The position numbers and the translations under genes were made by a program. Below are positions 54,470 to 64,000 of a stretch of 64,000 nucleotides of DNA, piece by piece. Under the pieces are notes generated by a model that worked only from the letters and a program-made list of their open reading frames with translations, was not told the origin of the DNA and searched no databases. Source of the stretch: Cristatella mucedo (taxonomy: Eukaryota; Bryozoa; Phylactolaemata; Cristatellidae); NCBI GenBank assembly GCA_009760855.2, contig WPIO01000019.1, positions 560,001-624,000 on the forward strand, written 5' to 3'. Within the stretch, counting starts at the first letter, position 1; each line of letters begins with the position of its first letter.

Positions 54470-54635
54470 TGGTTAAGGTGGTTGCTTTTCACGACCGCGG
54501 TTCCGAGGTCGTGGGTTCGAATCTTGCGGTAGGAGATCCTGTATCGTCGCTGTAAGTGGCGGCGGTAGCCATAAAGGTTCTTCTGTCGCTATACGAAAGA
54601 GGCTGTTAAATCAGCTAGTATTTTCGTAGCTAAAA
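54470..54635 (+). repeat. tRNA-derived SINE, full-length reference copy
   Basis: Head GGTTGCTTTTCACGACCGCG and the B box GGGTTCGAATC preceded by an anticodon-arm-like hairpin (CACGACC..GGTCGTG). Body GTAGGAGATCCTGTATCGTC; tail TTCTTCTGTCGCTATACGAA and GAGGCTGTTAAATCAGCTAG. About 165 bp. The B box agrees with the RNA polymerase III internal promoter. Confidence 0.78.
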
Positions 54636-54966
54636 AAGATTAAATCTAAACGCTACCGCATGGGCAGGTAGACATCCGCAGTAATTTTATCGCATAGTAT
54701 AAATCTCTCTAGGCTAGCATCGCCAAAGCAAGTCAAACCCTGTCGGAGCCTTTGGTCCACACACAATAGCAAACGTGTCCAATCTTATTCAACAAAGAAA
54801 GAGTGAGATGCATGGCTACGTAACGCGCACGGTCAAAGAAGAGAATAGCAGCGTTAGATATATTGCCAGGGTCGGCACCTAAAGAGATGCTATTGTGGCT
54901 CTAAAAGATACGTAGAAGCAAGTGGCTGTGAATAGAATTCTGGGGACGGCAGCCAAAGACAATCGT

Positions 54967-55046
54967 GACTCTTCAAGCAAATGTAAAACGCTTAGAAAGA
55001 GATCGAGTTATCTGAGGGCGCTTTATCAAGTGTATTGTTATTATTT
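54967..55046 (+). repeat. LINE family 1, minimal 3' hairpin and tail
   Basis: Only about 80 bp: AAATGTAAAACGCTTAGAAA ... GAGGGCGCTTTATCAAGTGT, then TTGTTATTATT. It shows how short 5' truncations can be in this family. Confidence 0.75.
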
Positions 55047-55734
55047 TGAATGGAAGCGAACGGCACTGTCCAGGACCTGTAGAGCAAAAGCTACATTCAC
55101 TGATACATTTTTGGTGGAGGAAAGGTGATGTGTGTGTGTGAGAGAGAGAGATCCTAGAAAAAAAGCGAGGAGAGTCTGAAACCGTTGTAATAGTTCAGCC
55201 AGAGAGGAAAAAACATATCGTGGTCGGCCTTAGAGGTCGAAATAAGGTTCTTCGTATACACTAGTCAACCGCAAGCCGTCGCCGGGTCTTTCGCTGAAGG
55301 GACACGTGATGATATTTCTTGGAATTGAAGTATAACTCAACTCGCACATTTGTTAGCGTAAACCGTAAAGGCTAAGCGGCCATCTTCGACAAACCGGTAC
55401 AATGCTGCGGTTGTCTACCCATGTTTGGACCTGAACGCCGAAGAGTTATTAAAACTGGCTATCTAGCAGGATGGCTAGAACTTACTTAGATATGCTTACC
55501 AGTATTTCCACTGAGCAATTGCACGGCATCTGATCGTGAGCTCACCGATATCATAGCACTCACCACTCACCGGACAGGCATTTTGCAAAGCTGTTCCAGA
55601 GGCACCGACGTGTGAGAAAGGCGAGCAGCTGGCCCGCTGCCTTCGGTAGCCGAGTGGATGGCAGATTCAGCAGCAGGACTGAAATCTGTCACCAAGTTGG
55701 AAACGTAGCTCACAGGAGTCGCTTGGGCAGAGGT

Positions 55735-55945
55735 TTCTGAGAGTAAGCGAAGGCTTAGGGGAGAGAGGCAGACTTTGTGAGAAAAAAATAGAGACCATGA
55801 GATAAAAAGAGAAACAGAGACGGCGATAAAGGAGAGAGAAAAGAGAGAGAAAAGAGAGAAAGAGAGAAAGAAAGAGAGAGACAGACAAAGATTTGAAAAT
55901 AAAAGAGCTAGAGAAATAGAGAAAGAGGGAGCGAGAGGAGAGAGA
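55735..55945. repeat. GA-rich low-complexity tract
   Basis: Purine-rich, with GAGAGA, AAAGAGAG and GAAAGAGAG units over about 200 bp; imperfect, so older than the GA microsatellite at 60.7 kb. Confidence 0.75.
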
Positions 55946-55949
55946 AGAG

Positions 55950-56960
55950 TTCAACTGGTCCGTTTGTCTGCCGCGCAACGATTTCGGCTGCCGTGCGCTC
56001 CAATGCTGCACTTGGTGAGTTGGTGGGAGGGTCTCGAGCGAGCGTGAGGCGTTGCGCAGCAAACTTTATAAGCTGGGCGCGAGGCTATGTTGGCTGCCTG
56101 TCGCTCGCTGCTGCCATTAGTGAACTGCGGCAGGAAAGGAGAAGTCAAGTACAGCAGTCTATTCTGCGGTCGGCCAATGGCCGGTACTTACAATTTCCGC
56201 CCTGTAGCTCATAGAGTCGGCCCCCGCACAATCAATACGCTTCAAAGGAGCCGCTGGGCTAGAAGCTGCACCTGGCGGTGCCTTACTGCGGCGTTGCTTA
56301 GCAGTGCCAATAGCGGCCAGTCGATGGCTGAGTCGGAGAGGCAGCAGCGGCTGCCCATGGCTCAGCTGCTGCAGTTGCAGCGCACCATCCGGGCTCTTGC
56401 CGAGGCGGCGGCGGCCTGACAGTTCCGCCTGGCGGGCTTAACGACCGCGCAGCATTTTCGCGGCTTTTTTATGTGCGCCTGTAAACATTACTAGTGCGGG
56501 CCCTAGCACAAATAGCACCCGCGTAACTGGTGGTCGAAGGAAGGCAAGATCGGAAGGGAGAGTAATTAGAAAAAGAGCTCGGTTATCTCGAAGCTTCTGA
56601 TTCCGCCGAATCGCAACGTCTCCAAGAGTTACATTCTAGATAGTAAATAAGCCAAGACGGCAAGAGTGCAGCGTCTCGCGAGTTTCACGGCGCATCTCGT
56701 CGTGAGAGAGCTGTGTGCTGGCGCAGCACTGCCGCGCGCCGATGTCGCCGGCTACCGCCGCATGACACGAGCATATCGATTTCTCCTCCTCCGGACGAAT
56801 TCGGCGCTGCTACTAAAGGCAGAAAGCGCATTGTCGCACCGTCTGTGGCGCTAAAGAATGGGCATTGCGAGTTCGCTGTCTAATAGCAAAGTAGCACGAC
56901 GTGGCTAGGTCGCACATGCATGCTGCAAAGCATTATTGCCTTTGGTGGCGTCCTTTGAAC
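55950..56960. other. GC-rich intergenic block, no gene recognised
   Basis: Several frames are open. One ends in a Gln/Leu/Ala-rich stretch (RQQRLPMAQLLQLQRTIRAL) at 56.33-56.42 kb, with no known relative. It could be a promoter island or an unrecognised small gene. Confidence 0.3.
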
Positions 56961-56964
56961 TATC

Positions 56965-57167
56965 TGCTACATCAGTGGTTCTCAACCTTCCTAATGCTGC
57001 GACCCTTTAATTACAGTTTCTCATGTTGTGGCGACCCCAACTATAAAGTTTCTGTCTGCGAAATGTGGAAAAGCGTGTTTTCCGATGGTCTTAGGCAACC
57101 CCTGTGAATGGGTCGTTCGACCCCAAAATGGGTCACGACCCACAGGTTGAGAACCGCTGTGCTACAG
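56965..57167. mobile_element. SPIN-like non-autonomous hAT element (187 bp) with 8-bp target duplication
   Basis: The element is 56,973-57,159. Left end CAGTGGTTCTCAACCT and right end AGGTTGAGAACCGCTG are 16-bp inverted repeats with one mismatch. Flanks TGCTACAT and TGCTACAG are an 8-bp target duplication with one change, as expected of hAT elements. Inside, CTAATGCTGCGACCCTTTAA and CTCATGTTGTGGCGACCCC on the left, and GTTTTCCGATGGTCTTAGGC and GGGTCGTTCGACCCC on the right, read almost word for word like the SPIN family consensus as I remember it. The middle of the longer SPIN miniature element is missing. No transposase is present; it must have been moved by an autonomous relative. Confidence 0.88.
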
Positions 57168-57199
57168 GCTAAGACCAGGTGTTATAATTATTCGGCAGA

Positions 57200-58005
57200 C
57201 TCTCCTAATGGCCATAGTTATAACTCATCTTTATAAGCTTAGTTATTATTAAATGGAGTTCCTCGTGCTCATCACCTTGCGTCATCTCTCATTCTTTACC
57301 GAACCCCTTTCGCCGGCCCTTACCGAATTTCTAAGTGCCCTCGCTCTTGGTTCAGCTGAGCACCTAAGAGCTTCGCTTTTTACGCTACTTGCTCGGGCGT
57401 CCGTCCGACCATATTCGCGCGGCGCCTTCAATCTACTGCTTCCGCTGCTGAGAGGCATTACACACTTCAGTGCAGCTGCTTTACGCGAGGGCTTCCGTCG
57501 ACGACTCGGCCGGTCGAATATAAGCGACGATCAATAGCTCCGCGACCATCCGCCATCTTGCGAAGTGCGACTGCATTATTGATGAGGTTTTCTTTCGCTG
57601 CTGCCACGCGGGTGTTTTTGTGTAAATGCAACAAATAGCGATCGCCTCCACGCACGCGATATCGACGATGCATGCTAGCCCAGACTGCCCCGAGTGGTCG
57701 CAGTCCGCAGGTGGTGCAGCGGCGCCGCTTCGACTGACGTTAAGCCGGTTACAACCCTACTGCTTCAGCCCAACTGAGTTCGCTAGTATCCGCGCTGCCT
57801 AGATGCTACTCCGGCGCCACTCTCCGGCGTTTGCGTGGCATGCCGGTATTCCAGCGGCTAGTGAGCGCTGGGAACTAGAGTTGCGTCGCAGTCACGTTAT
57901 GGCCGGTCTAGAACTTTACGGGCAGACGAATTCCGTTTTGGATGTGGAGGCGCTGAATAGCGTGCAAACGCTCCATACGCACGTGCTGTAGAACTATATT
58001 TCATT
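57200..58005. other. GC-rich intergenic, uncertain 94-codon frame
   Basis: A plus-strand frame at 57,253-57,537 starts with ATG and ends in a stop. It is rich in Leu, Ala and Arg (LLPLLRGITHFSAAALREGF) and resembles nothing I know. Base composition alone can explain it. Confidence 0.25.
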
Positions 58006-58009
58006 CATC

Positions 58010-58130
58010 ATTGTAGCTGTTGTGCCACTAACCATTTGATCGCGCTTCCTTTGTAGCGATTGTAAAGCGTCTAGAAAGAGATAGAATTCTTTGAGTGCAC
58101 TTTATCAAATGTATTATTGTTATTATTATG
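58010..58130 (+). repeat. LINE family 1, 3' end
   Basis: CACTAACCATTTGATCGCGC, the hairpin GTAAAGCGTCTAGAAAGAGA ... TTTGAGTGCACTTTATC, and TTATTGTTATTATTATG. Confidence 0.75.
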
Positions 58131-58134
58131 TAAA

Positions 58135-58735
58135 GACCTCGGGAGTGCAGAATTAGGTAGAGTCTCTGGTTACCATGCCAGATGTTTCGGTGGCATTTGA
58201 TTCAATTAATCACATGACCTTCTCGAGTGCGTCTGATCGCTTCCGGACATCGCTGGAGCTGACTACACTAGTTTAGGTCAAATCGCAGTTGGAGACACCT
58301 GAGCGTTTAGTGTACATCTACTGTAATTCGAGGAGTACTTAAATTAAGGGGACCCCAGGGCTTTGGGTTTGGTTTAATCTTTTACGAGCTTAGAATATCT
58401 CTTTCGATTTCATGGAGAAGCTAAGGCCAAAAACTATTTAAACATTAATCTCTAAGTAGATGACTGACGGCTGTACCTATGCGCAGATCCCTCACAGTCT
58501 TCCAGGATGTCAAACTTTCTTGAATCCCTCGCTGAATGTATTGCTGAGATTCCCACTTGGATTGCAGAACATTGGAAATTGAATGACAATCAAACACCTC
58601 ATTAGCTATGGACAAACACAATATTACGCTGAAATTGGATACCAATACCTCCGAATGGTCCGGTCCAGAATATTTTCACTGACATATGTACGAAATCTGG
58701 GTGTCCTGCACCAAAGTTTCTTTTAATTAAAAACA
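58135..58735 (+). repeat. LINE family 1, decayed RT region
   Basis: Starts with a PDVSVAFDSINHMTF-like motif-A remnant ('DLSAAFDTIDH'), and ends with LTYVRNLGVL. Many stops. Its left end abuts the tail of the preceding 3' end. Confidence 0.55.
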
Positions 58736-58737
58736 CG

Positions 58738-58900
58738 AGCTGATTTAACAGCCTCTTTCGTATAGCGACAGAAGAGCATTTGCATCTATCACCACCGCTT
58801 GCAGTGGCAATGTAAGATCGCCCACCACAGGATTAGAACCCTCGACCCGGAAACGAGGTCATGAAAAGCACATAACTTACCCAGGGAGCCATTGCAGGTC
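58738..58900 (-). repeat. tRNA-derived SINE copy
   Basis: Plus strand: GAGCTGATTTAACAGCCTCT, CGTATAGCGACAGAAGAGCA, GCAGTGGCAATGTAAGATCG, then the decayed head ending CACATAACTTACCCAGGGAG. Confidence 0.72.
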
Positions 58901-59800
58901 ACCACTAGACGACCACACGAGCTTAATAGTTTAGTTTCCAAATTTCAGCAAGGTAGCTAGGCGAAATTCTGGACTGCTTAGACAGGGATACCACATTAAG
59001 TTTGTCGGTTAATTTTGAGATAACCCATGTCGCATTCTGCAATTAGCCATTTGTAGATCTTCCGACATGTGCAAAACGGTGCATAAAGTTGTTGCAGGAC
59101 TCTGCTCGCAGGTTTGTTCGACTTGAGCACGGCAGTTGATACATTACATGGCTTCTCGATTACAAAATATTTATTCAACATTCAATCTCTGCTCAACAAT
59201 CAGCGAATCGATTTCAAGATATCGTATTTGCTTTTAGATCTTTTCATTCCCTAGCTTCAGCTTACGTGTCAGAAATAATCCTCAAGAGGCTGGGCATCCC
59301 GCCACCCACCACTCTTCTGAATCGTGTACTCTTGTCGTGTCTCTAATCAACCTCAAATCTTTTGGAGACAGTAACATTTCTCGTATGCTCCCAAAGTCTG
59401 GAAATTTATTTGATCTAAAAACGTCTTACTATTATTAGTACCGCTTTCTCTCGTCAAGTCGGACGGGAGAAATGTGACTCGCGAAGTCGTTGTGCTTAAG
59501 CTTTTCATCTGTTTTACGAGTGTGTTGTTGCTGGTGAGGCTGACGGACGGCTTCAGCTTCACGATTTTGTCATGCTTCTACGTCTTACCCAGTCACGTTG
59601 TTGCTGGCAAGAATTTCTCTTGCTTTCAGCTTCCGCAGCACATAATTCACCAGCCGCTTTTGGCACTCTCTGACCGTCGTTACTGGCGTCACTGAGTGTA
59701 TTCTTATTTTCGCTTTCGCAGCACACCGTTCAGGATTCTCGCCTCTATCCGAGCCGTTGTTGCTGGCAAGACGGCCCTTTCCCTTTCGTCTTCTGCTGAC
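58901..59800 (+). repeat. Old LINE family 1 remnants
   Basis: Weak RT C-terminal words at 59,195-59,440 (NQRIDFKISYLLLDLFIP-like, then FGDSNISRMLPKSGNLF-like; compare 'KQRIDFK...[17 protein letters not shown]'). The remainder (59.45-59.8 kb) holds two related phrases, gttgttgctggtgaggc and gttgttgctggcaagac, and is unassigned. Confidence 0.4.
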
Positions 59801-59804
59801 TAAA

Positions 59805-60480
59805 GAAAATACACTTGATACAACGCCCCAAGAGAACTCAATCTTTTCCCTAGGCGCTTGGAATGGGCTCAGAGGAAGCACGATTGAATGGCATATGCTG
59901 GTGGTAATATGCTCAAAAAACAACAAGAATGACATGGTTAGGGGTGACATGTACACGGTCAGCATGCAAATATGGTTATTGGCAGCGTGCACAGTGTCAG
60001 CACGCATAAGCACATACAGATCTAATCACAGGAACCCACTAAATACTGCGATAATTAGGTGCGTTTTAAATTTTTTTTAAAGATGGTCACGTCAGGAGAT
60101 GTGACGCAAGTCGGCAGCAAGTTCCTGGGATTAGGAGCATACGAACTAAAGGCGTGGTCTCCAAAGAATTTAGGGTTCATACGAGGTACAGGTAAACAGT
60201 TGGATTCCGAAAAGCGATTGGTACGATGCTTAGCCTGGTTGGTGAGTAGACCTGAAAGGTAGGCTGGAGCCAAAGTAAGGAGGGACCTAAAAAGTGAGCG
60301 ACAAAACCTTGAAGCGGATGTGTTGCTTGACTGGAAGACAACACAGATCGGCAAGAAGTGGTGTGATGTGGCAACTGCGACGCTCACGACAGACAAGCCT
60401 AGCGGCAGAGTTTTGCACCGGCTGTAAGCACCTGATTGGCTAGATCGCGATCGGTATGCGTCCATAAATGTACTACATGC
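59805..60480 (-). repeat. LINE family 1 fragment
   Basis: The reverse strand encodes PAYLSGLLTNQAKHRTNRFS, FFGDHAFSSYAPNPRNLLPT and [11 protein letters not shown], with another frame giving RLGLSVVSVAVATSHHF-like sequence. The 3' end on the left has caacgccccaagagaactca (reversed hairpin) and the gttaggggtgacatgtacac 3' UTR landmark. Confidence 0.75.
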
Positions 60481-60696
60481 TAATTTAAGTCTATAATTCA
60501 CAGCCATGTAAAGAAGCTGTTAAAACACACTTTATACTAATTGGGCAGCTTTAAAACATGCCGACTCAACTCAATTTCATAGGAAGCTGCACGTTCCGGG
60601 GAATCTACTGTCTATTTCTTAACTCCTCCAAGCAGTAGATATGTGTAGCATTCTGGCACAGCTAGCGTGAGGGAGTAGACGGCATAGATGAGTGGA

Positions 60697-60698
<2 letters not shown>

Positions 60699-60779
<81 letters not shown>

Positions 60780-60794
60780 GAGACAGAGAGAAAG
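60699..60794. repeat. (GA)n microsatellite
   Basis: Perfect GA run of about 35 units from 60,699 to 60,770, then an imperfect part with two ACAGAG interruptions. Long and clean, so probably polymorphic. Confidence 0.95.
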
Positions 60795-60799
60795 ACGTT

Positions 60800-61795
60800 A
60801 CCTGTAGTTGCTTTGCACTTACCACAAGCACGTTCATTACCTGCCCGATGGTAGGTACTGGAATTCATGCGCTCTCACACATCTTCGTGACCCGAAAAAT
60901 TCGCGAAAGATAAATTCCGGACAAAAGAATCGAGCCAATAAACTCGCGACATCTTAATCGTGTTGACACAACCGCGCTAATAAATTTGCAATTGACAAAA
61001 ATTAGATGAGAAACGCAATGTGACGATTTTCAAAGTAAGTAGCACATAACCCTGCCCGTTGAAATGTCATTTAAAGTCTCAATAAAACCATATTTAATTT
61101 AAATATCAATACTACAAGACATTGCCTGAAAATAGTCCTTAAGAATAACGCTCATTATATATAGAAAGAATCGCGGCAAGACGCCTGGATAGTTAAACGT
61201 ATTTGGACTTGCTTGCTGCCTGACTGCAAATTCTGCTAGGTACACGACTTATGATCAGTTCTCACAAGTCTTGCTGATAATGTAAATGGTTGACCAATTT
61301 GTAAACGGCAGGATAATGACACGCGACGGACGATTGGAACGCATTATTACAACCTTCGATTGAATAATTCGTTCCATCAGCAAGTTTGACGTGGCGATAG
61401 GAAACGTCGGATTAGCACTTTAAATGCATTGTAAACGACCAGCGCAATTATCTTCCTAGTAAATGTCTTTCCAAGTCCGTTTCCAGATTGTAGATCATGC
61501 TGAAAAATGTATTTCAATAGACTTTATAAAAAGGAAGATATTTATTGATTTTTATTAATTAGTTTGATTTACTGAAGTTTAATAATTAGTTACTATTATC
61601 TGTGCAAATTTGACGGCGTGAATGTTTCTATAATTAACTGGCAATTTTTTCGGAGCAAAATTGTCCATCGCTATTTTTCCGGCGAGCATTTGTCTTTCGC
61701 TATTCTGTCAGTGAAGTTCTCATCTTAACTAGATACCAAGAAGCAAGCTGCCACGTGGCGACAACAAATATGCTCATGTAACGAATAAATAAAAA
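60800..61795. other. Intergenic, unassigned
   Basis: AT-rich sequence between the microsatellite and the next SINE. Two frames near 61,620-61,720 contain a repeated phrase around 'ttgtccatcgctatttttcc' and 'ttgtctttcgctattctgtc', an imperfect local duplication. No gene seen. Confidence 0.35.
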
Positions 61796-61799
61796 AATC

Positions 61800-61962
61800 C
61801 TAGCTGATTAAACAGCCTCTTTTTGTATAGCGACAGGAGAGCCTTTACGGCTATCACCGCCGCTTGTAGTGGCGATAAAGAATCGCCCACCGCAGGAATC
61901 GAACTCAAGACCTCGATGCCGAGGTCGTGAAAGCAACCGCCTTACCTAGTGTGCCAGATGTA
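61800..61962 (-). repeat. tRNA-derived SINE, full-length copy
   Basis: Read on the minus strand: TGGCACACTAGGTAAGGCGG (A-box-like), TTGCTTTCACGACCTCGGCA, B box GAGTTCGATTCC, body GGTGGGCGATTCTTTATCGC, tail CTCCTGTCGCTATACAAAAA and GAGGCTGTTTAATCAGCTAG. Confidence 0.8.
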
Positions 61963-62034
61963 TCTTGAGAGCTGTGAAGCAGGTTTAGTCAGGTTTATCA
62001 TTCCAGTGGTACTCAGGAATACTAGAAGAGACAG

Positions 62035-62546
62035 GTCATATCTTAAGCATTTGTATGCCACAAATAGCATTGTCTTGTTCTCTCCTTATAAGCAATGCAC
62101 GATGAAATACCTCGGATATCGGTAGAAAAGGTGGTTGGACCTAAAGACAACCATTTCAACAGTGTAATTTACAGCAAGAAAAGAGCTCAATGTTGTTCAG
62201 TACAATAATGAACCCCATTCATCCCCTTTTGAATGCGTTCGTAAAACAAGTAAGTGGGTATACCCTCTAGAAGAACATTACTTCAGTGTTACCCGAGAGG
62301 CGAATGGATGCAAAATCATGCAAAAGTCTCGCCAGCAGCAAAAGTCAACTGGCATCATGCCCAGCCAGATTGATACTGATAAATAAATGCTTTGATTCAC
62401 ACATTAATACACATCTCGATTCACTACCTGATACACATAAATTGCACAGGGTGAGCAGGAGATTAATAAGATGGCATATAGCTGCTCGCATGGAGAACAC
62501 ATAGGGACACATGAAAACGATGCCCGTAAGAGTTAACCTCAAACTA
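62035..62546 (-). other. 3' flank of receptor gene B, duplicated with gene A flank
   Basis: Shares blocks with 25,200-25,700 in the same order, including tgtaatttacagcaagaaa... beside tgtaatttacagcacaatac, and cgtaaaacaagtaagtg beside the A counterpart. Probably includes the 3' UTR. Confidence 0.55.
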
Positions 62547-63104
62547 CTACACGGAATTTCTCGGCAGCAGTACAAGCGAGGTAATACACAAAAAGACGAC
62601 TGCCACTGTGAAGAGCACGAACATAGTGATGTCAACTACTTTTCCGAAGGTATTCCACTTTTTCACCAGCCTAGATTGTCCATGTTGGGTTTTCATCATT
62701 GTCTCCACGTTTTTCACAGATTCCGATAGATGCCACAGCTGCTGGTCCTTGACCGTGCCGTGGAACATGGAGCTGTGCTGGGACGAGTCTGTACTTGTAC
62801 CAGCTGTGAGCGGTGACATATGTGACATTGGAGCAATGTCGCCAACCAATGAATCCTTTGGGGTAATTCCGAATAATACACCAAGTTTGCGTAGAAATAG
62901 CTACAAGAAGCAACATGTTAGGACCGGCAAAGGAGTGTAAATTAAATAGTATTCTAAAGCTGAACTGACGAAGCAGAGCCACGTGACTAACCATTTCCAG
63001 CCAAGGAGAAAGATCCTGGTCCCCCTTTTGCTCGTTTCTTGTTAAAAGTATCGTGATTATCAAGGCGCCACCGTTGAAGCAAGTGGCCACGACAATAAAG
63101 TTAG
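62547..63104 (-). CDS. Nicotinic-type Cys-loop receptor subunit, gene B, 3' exons (gene continues off window)
   Basis: Two exons: 63104-62992 (TM3) after TTCTTTAG, and 62900-62547 after CTTGTAG. The TM3 exon reads ANFIVVATCFNGGALIITIL, then LTRNEQKGDQDLSPWLEM and the donor GTTAGT in phase 0. The last exon opens LFLRKLGVLFGITPKDSL, has a Met/Ser-rich loop, the amphipathic LWHLSESVKNVETMMKTQ, TM4 DITMFVLFTVAVVFLCITSL, and ends LLPRNSV with a TAG stop. About 80% identical to gene A over the last 56 residues, and the exon length is the same (354 nt). Frame is clean throughout, unlike gene A. Upstream exons would lie beyond 64,000. Confidence 0.85.
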
Positions 63105-63224
63105 CTAAAGAAGGTGCGTAATTCAAGTCAAAGAAAGCATAGCATTGGCAGGTCAAAGCACTCTAGATGAGCAAATGCAGATACAAGCAGCAGTGCACGC
63201 AAAAAAATTCGGTTCGACCTCGCA

Positions 63225-63650
63225 AGCTCTGATTTAAAAGCCAAGGCTCTTGGCCATTTGTAGAGAGCAGGAGGACAGAGTTCCGAAACGTTGATCGATA
63301 AAGCAATGGCCGAAAATGCCCGAGAGGTTGCAGGAAAATTTCCCTCTCGACGGAAAATCTTGTGCTCTCACTCCAATGACTGACTTCCTAAGGAGGTTTC
63401 GTATTTTAATATCCCCGGAAACTGCACTACCACGCACGAATAAATATCAGGGCTGGATGATGTGGCTTATTGAATAGGCTAGGAAGCGGCGGGCCCTTTT
63501 TTTACGACAGCCAGCACAAGCCTATAAACACAGAAGGGCAGCATGCCTAAAAGAGTCCCTAGCTCAGCGAGGGGAGAAGGAGACGAGAGGGGCATCGCCT
63601 GCATGCCGCGATTTTGGTTGGCTCGTTTAAGATAAGATCTCTTTTTGAAG
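63225..63650 (-). repeat. Intronic segment shared with receptor gene A
   Basis: The counterpart of 26,745-27,190. On the minus strand a frame reads RAQDFPSRGKFSCNLSGIFG; copy A gives RAQDFGSRGKLSGNLPRLLG in the same frame until a stop. The frame conservation is noted, but the protein is not a receptor part I recognise. Confidence 0.6.
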
Positions 63651-64000
63651 ATTCAGAACCCATAGAAATTATATGGCTACAAATCTACCCAATGCTCATG
63701 TTCTAGCTAGCCAGTGTCCCTCTCCCAAAGCCATTTACTGAAGTGATCTCTGAACTCAGCTGGTGAATGTGTGAAGACTGCTGCTAATCTCTGGTCCTTT
63801 TAGAGAGGCTACACGAGGAACGACCAAGTCATAGCTGTTAAAGCTTCCCTCAAAAGTTCCCTGCCATTCTAGCAACCGAACTGTCAATGCACATGCGACG
63901 CGCCAATCTGGCCACTTATTTCGACTCCGCTCAGCCAGGCTCTTGTGGCTGCCTGCACGGTAACAGAAGCTGCCTAGCCGACTCCCCAACGGACACTGGC
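63651..64000. other. Receptor gene B intron, unassigned
   Basis: Continuation upstream of the TM3 exon. No TM2 exon recognised before the window ends. Confidence 0.4.

Noticed and set aside
56973-57159. Hairpin RNA gene or CRISPR-like repeat from the inverted ends
   Set aside because: The 8-bp target duplication and SPIN-like sequence explain the inverted ends as transposon termini.
57253-57537. 94-codon Leu/Ala-rich plus-strand gene
   Set aside because: It has an ATG and stop, but no known relative and no supporting signals, in a GC-rich area; kept only as a low-confidence remark.
60692-60913. Glu/Arg repeat protein (and Ser/Leu repeat on the other strand)
   Set aside because: The frame is only the translation of the GA microsatellite.

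Overview
This is a window of animal (metazoan) nuclear DNA. It is about 40% GC, with GT-AG introns, few genes, and a heavy load of old and young transposable elements. The gene content (NHP2, PUF60 and nicotinic-type Cys-loop receptor genes), the large introns and the L2/CR1-like LINEs fit an invertebrate bilaterian such as a lophotrochozoan or an invertebrate deuterostome. I cannot fix the lineage from sequence alone.

Left part (1-14.4 kb): two housekeeping genes lie head to head, 245 bp apart. On the minus strand is the first coding exon of NHP2, a core protein of box H/ACA snoRNPs; the rest of the gene is left of the window. On the plus strand is a complete 11-exon PUF60 (half pint) splicing factor. 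All intron phases agree, it encodes 625 residues, and an AATAAA lies about 205 bp after the stop. Both proteins act in nuclear RNA processing.

Middle (14.4-25.2 kb): no host gene is recognised. The stretch holds LINE fragments, a decayed hAT-type transposase, a LINE-in-LINE nested insertion, a GC-rich block, and a decayed pogo/Tigger-type transposase N-terminus.

Right part (25.7-53.8 kb, minus strand): one Cys-loop receptor gene spreads over 28 kb. I could assemble the signal-peptide exon, the 45-nt and 110-nt exons typical of nicotinic receptor genes, the Cys-loop exon, the TM1 exon, a TM3 exon and the TM4 exon. Splice phases agree from exon 1 to TM1; only the TM2 exon was not found. The predicted receptor lacks most of the acetylcholine-binding aromatic cage, the vicinal cysteines of loop C, and the -1' glutamate before TM2. 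A second, incomplete copy of the gene (TM3 and TM4 exons) lies at 62.5-63.1 kb on the same strand and continues off the right edge. Similarity between the copies extends into the 3' flank and the intron, so this is a tandem segmental duplication.

Repeats: two L2/CR1-like LINE families ('family 1', ending in a conserved 3' hairpin and a TTA tail; 'family 2', with endonuclease and RT remains at 45.9-48.8 kb), about ten copies of a tRNA-derived SINE, a decayed Tc1/mariner element, two fold-back palindromes and a long GA microsatellite. The most striking item is a 187-bp non-autonomous hAT element at 56,973-57,159. It has 16-bp inverted ends and an 8-bp target duplication, and its sequence closely resembles the SPIN (Space Invader) family known for horizontal transfer between distant animals.
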